From the NCBI GenBank assembly GCA_016290215.1, contig JAEETH010000004.1:1-64000 (forward strand): 64,000 nucleotides of DNA. The letters are read 5' to 3'. The stretch's first letter is position 1; each line of letters opens with the position of its first letter. The position numbers were made by a program, and so were the translations under genes. This stretch comes from Bacteroidales bacterium. Its GTDB lineage: Bacteria > Bacteroidota > Bacteroidia > Bacteroidales > F082. Under the pieces are notes generated by a model. The model saw nothing but the letters and a program-made list of their open reading frames with translations. It had not been told where the DNA came from and ran no database searches. Below are positions 59,201-64,000 of this stretch, in pieces.

Positions 59201-62200
59201 GGATTAAATCATTATCTTGCGGAACGGTTACCCAGCCAATTCCAGAACTCTCTGCATTATAATGCAAGCGGCCAAACAAGACCCTCATTACGTTTTGAAT
59301 AATCGCCTTGCCGACTTTAGAATTCACATTTTCTATTAGCTTTGTCTTATCTTGGCCAACAGCTCGGTCAAGATATGAATCTATTTCATACCACTTTATT
59401 GGTTCTGCTGTTTGTGTTGCCTCATAGTGTTGATTGTTGGCATCACAGCCGGCAGGATTCGCATACAAATTATGAAACGCTTTATAAATGGGGGATTCTA
59501 AACTGTTTGTGGACTTTATCAAATTCTCAACAGATACCGTACGAGACAGAACATCTTTTATCTCTGCAATATCATCATCAATACTAGCCAATGTTCGTTG
59601 AGCTTGACGTTTTTGCTTTGCATCTGCTTGTGGATTATCAAGAGTTTCTTGAGCCTCGTTTTTGTCAGAATATAATTCTTGTAACTCTTGTTCTTTTGTT
59701 GAATAGTCTATTGTAGAATCAAGCGTACATTGCTCAACAATAATATCACGCATCAAATCCGTGTATTGCTCACGCTCAATACTATTTGCCACAACTGCGG
59801 CATCCTGTCGACTATCTGCAAATGTTACCAACTTACGATTATGGAGTGTTGGCAGTTGATAGAATAACTCTCGTGCATACAATTGAGTCACCTTATTGAA
59901 ACCAGTTCGGAATCCTCGAATTGGAGAACGGTATGCTTTCCCATATTTACTAGTTGCGCAATGAGGACAATGACAAGGTAACGCAGGTGCTTGTGTTGCC
60001 ACCTCAATATTGTTTTCTCCATCCAAGTCAGGTACTGTATAAAGGAATCCACGAATGCCTGGATGTGACTCGCCACTTGACGCTATGGTTACGAATCCTG
60101 TTTTTTCATCCAAATAGGCAAGTTGCCATTCACATTCTGCATCTTGTTCATCCTTGCCGAACCCGAGTTTATGGAGCATTTTTACCTCTTGTTCATGCAG
60201 ATTGCGGTCTATCATATCGTCACTAACGTTATCTGGAATAGGATAGAATAACGCAAAGTCTCGATAATTACGTTTTTCCACCATTACTTGACTTTGTCGT
60301 TCTGGCAAATCCTCCAAGTTTGAACTTGTTGGCAGAATGTCTGTAATCCATTTATTTGTCCCCAACTCTTTATAAGCATGACGTTTTCCACCATAGAACA
60401 GCGTGCCACATTGCTCGCAATAGAGTAATTCCAACACTCGTTTTTCACCATCAATATCACGAGGATGTGCGTGCAGTTTTCCAACTGGTCTATCATGTTC
60501 TTCGTCATATTTATTCAAAGTAGCCCACAATCCATCAATGTTTCGATAAAAAAGATGGAAACGGAAGCGTTGCATAGCACCACAACTGACACCATATGTC
60601 TTCTCGTCAAAAATATCATAGAGACCTCGAAGAATTACAAAACCTTCAGCGGCTTGTGCGACATCTTTTTCATTTCCATCACCGAACAAACTATTGGCAA
60701 AGAAATGGCCACCCCAGGCAGACGGTGATTCTATTTCGCCTTTCCCTTTGCAGAAAGGAAGTGCCCGATTATGTCCATATTGGCCTAAATCAAAAGTATC
60801 TAATAGACGTTTAGCTATTGCCAATTCATCAGATGAGAGGACCTTTAGCAATTGCATAAGACCATCAGCTTGTGGCAAATTAAAATTCGCATACTTTGCC
60901 AAATCAACAGCTGCTTCATGACAAACAGAATTAACTTGTTGTTTTATAGCATCAACTCGTTCATAATCTTCGAAACATAAAGGATTCTCATAAAATAAAT
61001 CATAGACCTTGATGAAAGGGTTTTTTGGCAACAATGAAGTATACTGCTGATTACATTTTACGTAATGGCCTTCTACCACATTTTCATTTGAGAACTCACA
61101 TCCAAAAAAGTCCTTGAGGAATTTAAGACTTTCCGCCTGTTTCTCTCCGGTCACCTCTAATGATGCAGAAGAAGATAGAATCCTCAATTGTGGGCTGTCT
61201 GGTGTAAGGCCCAATCTGTTTATTAACAATCGGATTAAATATGCAGTCTCCGTTCCAGAGGTTCCTCGATTTAAATGCAACTCATCAATAACTAGATGGA
61301 ATATATGAGAGGGGTCTTTTTGCAACCATGCTCGGGTCTTTGTCAGAATTGGATTATCCACCTCACGCATAAGCATCATGGCCAACATTGAGTAGTTCGT
61401 GATAAGTATATCAGGAGGTGTTTGTTGCATATCAAAGCGTGTGCGCATTTCAGCAGAAGCAATACCATCTTTACCTTTGGTCATCGGAGATATTGTCCGA
61501 CGTATATCATATTTTTCTTGATTCTTTTTGATATCCTCTTCTGATAGTCCTGTTGTATCCAGCAATTTAAGAGTATCCTCAGTCATAGAGTCCAACTCCT
61601 GCATCGCATGAAGCAAACTGTTATATATACGGGTATTTGCAGCTGTTTCTTTAAACTTAGGATAACCTGACGTGGGAGTTGCTCCATTGTAACGACCGAA
61701 GAAAATTCGATTTCCATTTAAATGCTTAGTCATCCATTCTTGAACATTGTCGTTATCTAATGCATCACGAAGACGTGTCATCTGGTCTTCTACAAGTGCA
61801 TTCATAGGGTAAATAATAAGTGCCCGAACGGCCGCATCACGTTGTTCATGCGGTCTCTGCATTGCACACGGAGCTAATAAGCCCGGTGTGCCTTTAACTG
61901 CACCTTCTGGAAAAATAAACAGGTCTTTTTTGTTTATAGGCTCTCCATTATCTGCTTTCCACCATGCATTCTCAGAATAGGTTACAGGTTTTTCCCATTC
62001 TCGTTCTGCTTCGGCAATAATATCCGCAAGCATTGGAAGCAAAAATGATTCCGTTTTACCGGAACCAGTACCAGATGTGATAACGCAGTTTTTACCCTCT
62101 AGCGACTTTCGAAGCATCTCTGCTTGATGACGATAGATAGGATAATCACCACTAATTAATCCCTTATTGATAAACTCTTTAAACAGCTGTTGTGCTGCAC

Positions 62201-62456
62201 TATTCATGCCAGGCAAATCTGATGGGCGTAAAGTTGAGATTCGTAAATTCTTTCCATCATCCATCTTCACATTTTCGTATGTCGGCATAGGTTCAATCCA
62301 GGGCTCACGAGAAGCAACTTGATCTGTACGGAGTAGTTCTTCTCTCTCATTTTCTATACTCTCATATCGAGTGCCAAAAGCAGTTTTTATATACAGAATG
62401 AAGTCATCCTTAATCTCTTTATATGCGTGGATTGGGTTTATTAAATATTTAGCCAT
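56238..62456 (-). CDS. Giant DEAD/DEAH helicase with DUF1998-type C-terminus (DruE-like)
   Basis: 2072 residues. Superfamily 2 motor: Walker A CVITSGTGSGKTESFLL (~124-140), Ia-type VRALIIYPMNALVEDQM, Walker B HLVIDELHLNRGTSGTE (~395), motif III-like RILSSSASL, and the second RecA lobe with VLSVTTTMEVGVDIGPLQGV and motif VI FNYQQRVGRGGRRGQAYSI (~1320). Cys clusters occur at YCEQCGTLF, YICPKCGRVH...GICSGC and FWECSNPSCK...NCPYC. The C-terminal ~200 residues carry INSCDSSCYKCLKTYRNMPY, the DUF1998 signature. This length and layout match DruE of Druantia; DISARM splits the same domains over DrmA and DrmB. The start ATG at 62456 is 13 nt after the upstream gene's stop. Confidence 0.92.
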   Translation of the reverse strand: MAKYLINPIHAYKEIKDDFILYIKTAFGTRYESIENEREELLRTDQVASREPWIEPMPTYENVKMDDGKNLRISTLRPSDLPGMNSAAQQLFKEFINKGLISGDYPIYRHQAEMLRKSLEGKNCVITSGTGSGKTESFLLPMLADIIAEAEREWEKPVTYSENAWWKADNGEPINKKDLFIFPEGAVKGTPGLLAPCAMQRPHEQRDAAVRALIIYPMNALVEDQMTRLRDALDNDNVQEWMTKHLNGNRIFFGRYNGATPTSGYPKFKETAANTRIYNSLLHAMQELDSMTEDTLKLLDTTGLSEEDIKKNQEKYDIRRTISPMTKGKDGIASAEMRTRFDMQQTPPDILITNYSMLAMMLMREVDNPILTKTRAWLQKDPSHIFHLVIDELHLNRGTSGTETAYLIRLLINRLGLTPDSPQLRILSSSASLEVTGEKQAESLKFLKDFFGCEFSNENVVEGHYVKCNQQYTSLLPKNPFIKVYDLFYENPLCFEDYERVDAIKQQVNSVCHEAAVDLAKYANFNLPQADGLMQLLKVLSSDELAIAKRLLDTFDLGQYGHNRALPFCKGKGEIESPSAWGGHFFANSLFGDGNEKDVAQAAEGFVILRGLYDIFDEKTYGVSCGAMQRFRFHLFYRNIDGLWATLNKYDEEHDRPVGKLHAHPRDIDGEKRVLELLYCEQCGTLFYGGKRHAYKELGTNKWITDILPTSSNLEDLPERQSQVMVEKRNYRDFALFYPIPDNVSDDMIDRNLHEQEVKMLHKLGFGKDEQDAECEWQLAYLDEKTGFVTIASSGESHPGIRGFLYTVPDLDGENNIEVATQAPALPCHCPHCATSKYGKAYRSPIRGFRTGFNKVTQLYARELFYQLPTLHNRKLVTFADSRQDAAVVANSIEREQYTDLMRDIIVEQCTLDSTIDYSTKEQELQELYSDKNEAQETLDNPQADAKQKRQAQRTLASIDDDIAEIKDVLSRTVSVENLIKSTNSLESPIYKAFHNLYANPAGCDANNQHYEATQTAEPIKWYEIDSYLDRAVGQDKTKLIENVNSKVGKAIIQNVMRVLFGRLHYNAESSGIGWVTVPQDNDLIQRILSEANIADPSEPNLQQYISCETFMEIVNSVIRLIGNSYRYYNNPYADEIFPRDTDASFKNLKTKDPIRSYIYACCDKYNIPFERRNGRQLKVANTLGQAVINYLKDTGNKQMFLQPHTLLIRCVASNDIGYICPKCGRVHLHKSAGICSGCFQRLDEHSTITIENLRKRTDLMLNVVKERPACRLHSEELSGQTDDQGERQLEFRDIVRIKPNDTNSEYIEKARSIDVLSVTTTMEVGVDIGPLQGVMLTNMPPQRFNYQQRVGRGGRRGQAYSIVLTLCRGRSHDEHYFLNPQQITGDQPPTPFLSMDQYEILQRLFAKEILYYAFKAYAIKYNIRLDGNTHGEFGTRQEWKDNTNGVVDEVKAWLSSSANNQLLLNIASLLTKDEQLITRLVEYANNPDKEGSLCNNINKAVNDDSVVADSLAECLADDGVLPMYGMPTRDRLLYHSFQYEKGNQIGEEISNVSRPIDQAISAFAPGASITKDKRVLTGIGFSQASLAYGEGSNGNPCIKTKGDPDAPIFPLRMTFWECSNPSCKNILTELPNPNETEKNCPYCQSPMLASTICTPAAFVTSLSKGFDQRDDSDILVKRNGIRMETTAAPLVTHSSADQNYTLTFRQGGKTWRVSDRQINGCECEVFYYIGGTRVYSSANQWIANPIYNGPDKPHLLTEGRIELSTSDSKDIMTIVKPSGSFEDIQLAAQKITNVITLSPKSTVEGLVLEPFHCQDGKLDFRTQGVRAAYYTLSFLIQRAIASRLDIDPTEIDVVDVISKAVNLGEVCLADEKINGSGFVADFYDNFDEYTKRILEGEDVYFKQMLSKEHINSCDSSCYKCLKTYRNMPYHGLLDWRLGIALFRVMVDSSYKAGADGNFDYPELIGWKESAKDRLVALNEGFYRTKPFELEITSSGIPFLYDISGTRKPIFASHPLWAGVSKTSVLADALLEAEVLLNTNLSEHNVIVIDTFNMLRRTSNCYEYIQKLQNRL

Positions 62457-62469
62457 ATATGTACGTTAA

Positions 62470-64000
62470 TTATTGTTGTCCTAACTTTTGAAGTATTTTT
62501 TCTGGTTGAATTGCTCCCGCCAAGGGGTTCACATCCAAACTATATGTTCGACTTCCAAATACAGAGTTCGGAGTGCTGCCAGTCAAGAGCGTAAGTGCCC
62601 TCGCATAAAGCAAAGGCAGACGGAACTGTTGAGGCAAGCTGATTTGGATACTATCTTCGTCATACTGTATTACCTTGGCTTGAGATTTATACATGCCAAC
62701 AAAGTACCCCCAATACTTATCTATTTCAACCATGCGCCCTTTGTCAATCATAATGGTCGTTTCATCTCTGGTCCCCGGGAAGAATGTTACCACATCATTT
62801 TGTCTGTCAAAAGCATCTTTATCTATTTCATAGTTGGCAACAGCTTGCTTAGCTGTCAATTTTTCAGGATATATTGCAGCCATTTTCTTATAATCAATAG
62901 CCCTGAAACTGTTTACACCAAAGAGATCCCTTTCGGTACCATTGATGGTTTTATCAGCAATATAATTATCTATCGAAGGTAAAGTTGCAAGGAGTGCATT
63001 TGCATAGACGGTATCCTGATAAAGCAAGTTGCATTTTTCAGCCAAAGCAGAAAAAGCAGAACGTTTTGAAGCATGTATGTAAATAGTTTGTGGTTGCAAG
63101 AAATCGGTGTTCTCAACATACTCAATGTGAAAATCTAACGGGCGTTGGTATTTCTCTATTTTTTCAATCAAAGCAACAGAGCGACCGCCTGTTAAGAGAC
63201 ACTTATACTCATTTTCCACGCACGAAACAGTTACCATATTTCTTCCCATAAGCCCCTTGGATACAGTGCGTTTATATTTTGGGGTAAGTAGTATTAAGGT
63301 CGGGCGATTAGCAGTCATACAAAATCCGGCATCAGTATAGGCATAGTTAATATATCCCATACGGAAATAGTCGGCTAACGCATTTGCAAGCGAGTATCTA
63401 TCAATCTGATGTTGTATATCTTCATTTTCGAATTCACTTGACAATCTGTCTCTTATCTCTTTTAACCAAGGCATTGTGATAATCCATCGGTTTGTTTCGT
63501 ATGAAGCAGAAGTGATGGCATAAAGAAGATAATCCTTTTTTAGATATTTTCCAGCACTAATTGTGCAAGGCCGAGCATTATGCATCTGCATATTAAGCGT
63601 AGTCCAGTTAATCAGATTCTTTTTGACAAACTCGCTTGACAATTCAAGTCCTTTAGACAATGATGGATTGCCCAAACTTCCCCATTTGTCAAGTTGTAAT
63701 TCTTTAAATTTGGTAGGCAGAGTAAACTCCCTAAACTTATAAGTCCGGCCATATGGAATTGGAGTCTCGTTGCAATACAATTGGAACTCCGTATGACGCT
63801 GTAAACGATTTGGAAACACCTTGAGAATCCAAAGGCTTTTCTGAGGGTCAAATTTCAGCTCTGAAGAATAACGTTGTGGACTGTTGACAGAAACAGCATA
63901 TATTTTATCATTAGATACATCAACACCTGTGATTTCGAATTGCGCTGGTAACAGTTCGGAAAGGAAAACAGTATCCGCATCATCTTCGGCCTTGACTTCT
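62470..64000 (-). CDS. 3' part of an unrecognised gene at the head of the defence operon
   Basis: The minus-strand frame is open from the stop at 62470 to the window edge, giving at least 509 residues with no start seen; a GTG at 63819 lies within the frame but is probably internal. Visible blocks: LPAQFEITGVDVSNDKIYAV near the edge, LKVFPNRLQRHTEFQLYCNE, LKELQLDKWGSLGNPSLSKG, YLKKDYLLYAITSASYETNR, CVENEYKCLLTGGRSVALIE, FFPGTRDETTIMIDKGRMVE and a C-terminal ARALTLLTGSTPNSVFGSRT. It is mostly beta with helices and has no motif I can name. It precedes the helicase by 13 nt on the same strand. By position it could be the DruF-like member. Confidence 0.85.
   Translation of the reverse strand, partial: EVKAEDDADTVFLSELLPAQFEITGVDVSNDKIYAVSVNSPQRYSSELKFDPQKSLWILKVFPNRLQRHTEFQLYCNETPIPYGRTYKFREFTLPTKFKELQLDKWGSLGNPSLSKGLELSSEFVKKNLINWTTLNMQMHNARPCTISAGKYLKKDYLLYAITSASYETNRWIITMPWLKEIRDRLSSEFENEDIQHQIDRYSLANALADYFRMGYINYAYTDAGFCMTANRPTLILLTPKYKRTVSKGLMGRNMVTVSCVENEYKCLLTGGRSVALIEKIEKYQRPLDFHIEYVENTDFLQPQTIYIHASKRSAFSALAEKCNLLYQDTVYANALLATLPSIDNYIADKTINGTERDLFGVNSFRAIDYKKMAAIYPEKLTAKQAVANYEIDKDAFDRQNDVVTFFPGTRDETTIMIDKGRMVEIDKYWGYFVGMYKSQAKVIQYDEDSIQISLPQQFRLPLLYARALTLLTGSTPNSVFGSRTYSLDVNPLAGAIQPEKILQKLGQQ

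Overview
The window looks like chromosome from an uncultured or little-studied member of the Bacteroidales (Bacteroidota). Evidence: a type IX secretion (T9SS) type A C-terminal sorting domain on a metallocarboxypeptidase, a CarboxypepD_reg/TonB receptor followed by a DUF4249 lipoprotein, a DUF4270 lipoprotein after a short glycogen-synthase-like protein, an acpP-fabF-rnc cluster followed by an IPExxxVDY-type gene, and many promoters with the Bacteroidota -7 box TAnnTTTG.

Layout. 1-10.4 kb is envelope biology: a very large partial surface protein running off the left edge, a beta-barrel-like protein, an S41 protease lipoprotein, an AAA ATPase, the TonB receptor and DUF4249. 10.4-24.3 kb is core metabolism and replication: dnaG, a GxxExxY gene flanked by repeats, polA, a second AAA ATPase, acpP-fabF-rnc, a GT39-type glycosyltransferase and glnA. 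24.3-43.1 kb holds a transposase remnant, hydF, two tandem short ssb genes, two outer-membrane/YjbH-type genes, a Cys/His-rich lipoprotein, an RNase HI with a viroplasmin-type N-terminus, the T9SS carboxypeptidase with nine ~75-residue repeats, pfkA, meaB, the GT5-like protein, DUF4270, a cyclophilin and pheS. 43.1-54 kb is accessory: a sigma-70 family factor, an AlbA_2/winged-helix protein, several uncharacterised genes, an XRE-ImmA/IrrE gene with a partner, a palindrome array before a DUF6261-like gene and a WG-repeat protein. 54-64 kb is a tight, visibly AT-richer minus-strand operon: a 5-methylcytosine methyltransferase, a PD-(D/E)XK nuclease-like protein, a 2072-residue helicase with a DUF1998-type Cys-rich C-terminus and the 3' part of an unrecognised gene. 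It most resembles a Druantia type II-like (or DISARM-related) anti-phage system.

Three observations stand out. (1) Five uncharacterised accessory genes and the sigma factor gene itself share an upstream motif, TTGAAA/T-17 bp-TATAnn, unlike the TAnnTTTG promoters elsewhere; this suggests a small regulon, possibly driven by that sigma factor. (2) Families of dispersed intergenic repeats appear in frame inside polA (once) and the glycosyltransferase (twice), like the palindromic elements known inside Rickettsia proteins. (3) The Druantia-like operon ends next to a reading frame resembling a 2H phosphoesterase that has lost its 5' end.

Limits: all family calls come from reading motifs by eye. 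No database search, structure prediction or composition calculation was run.
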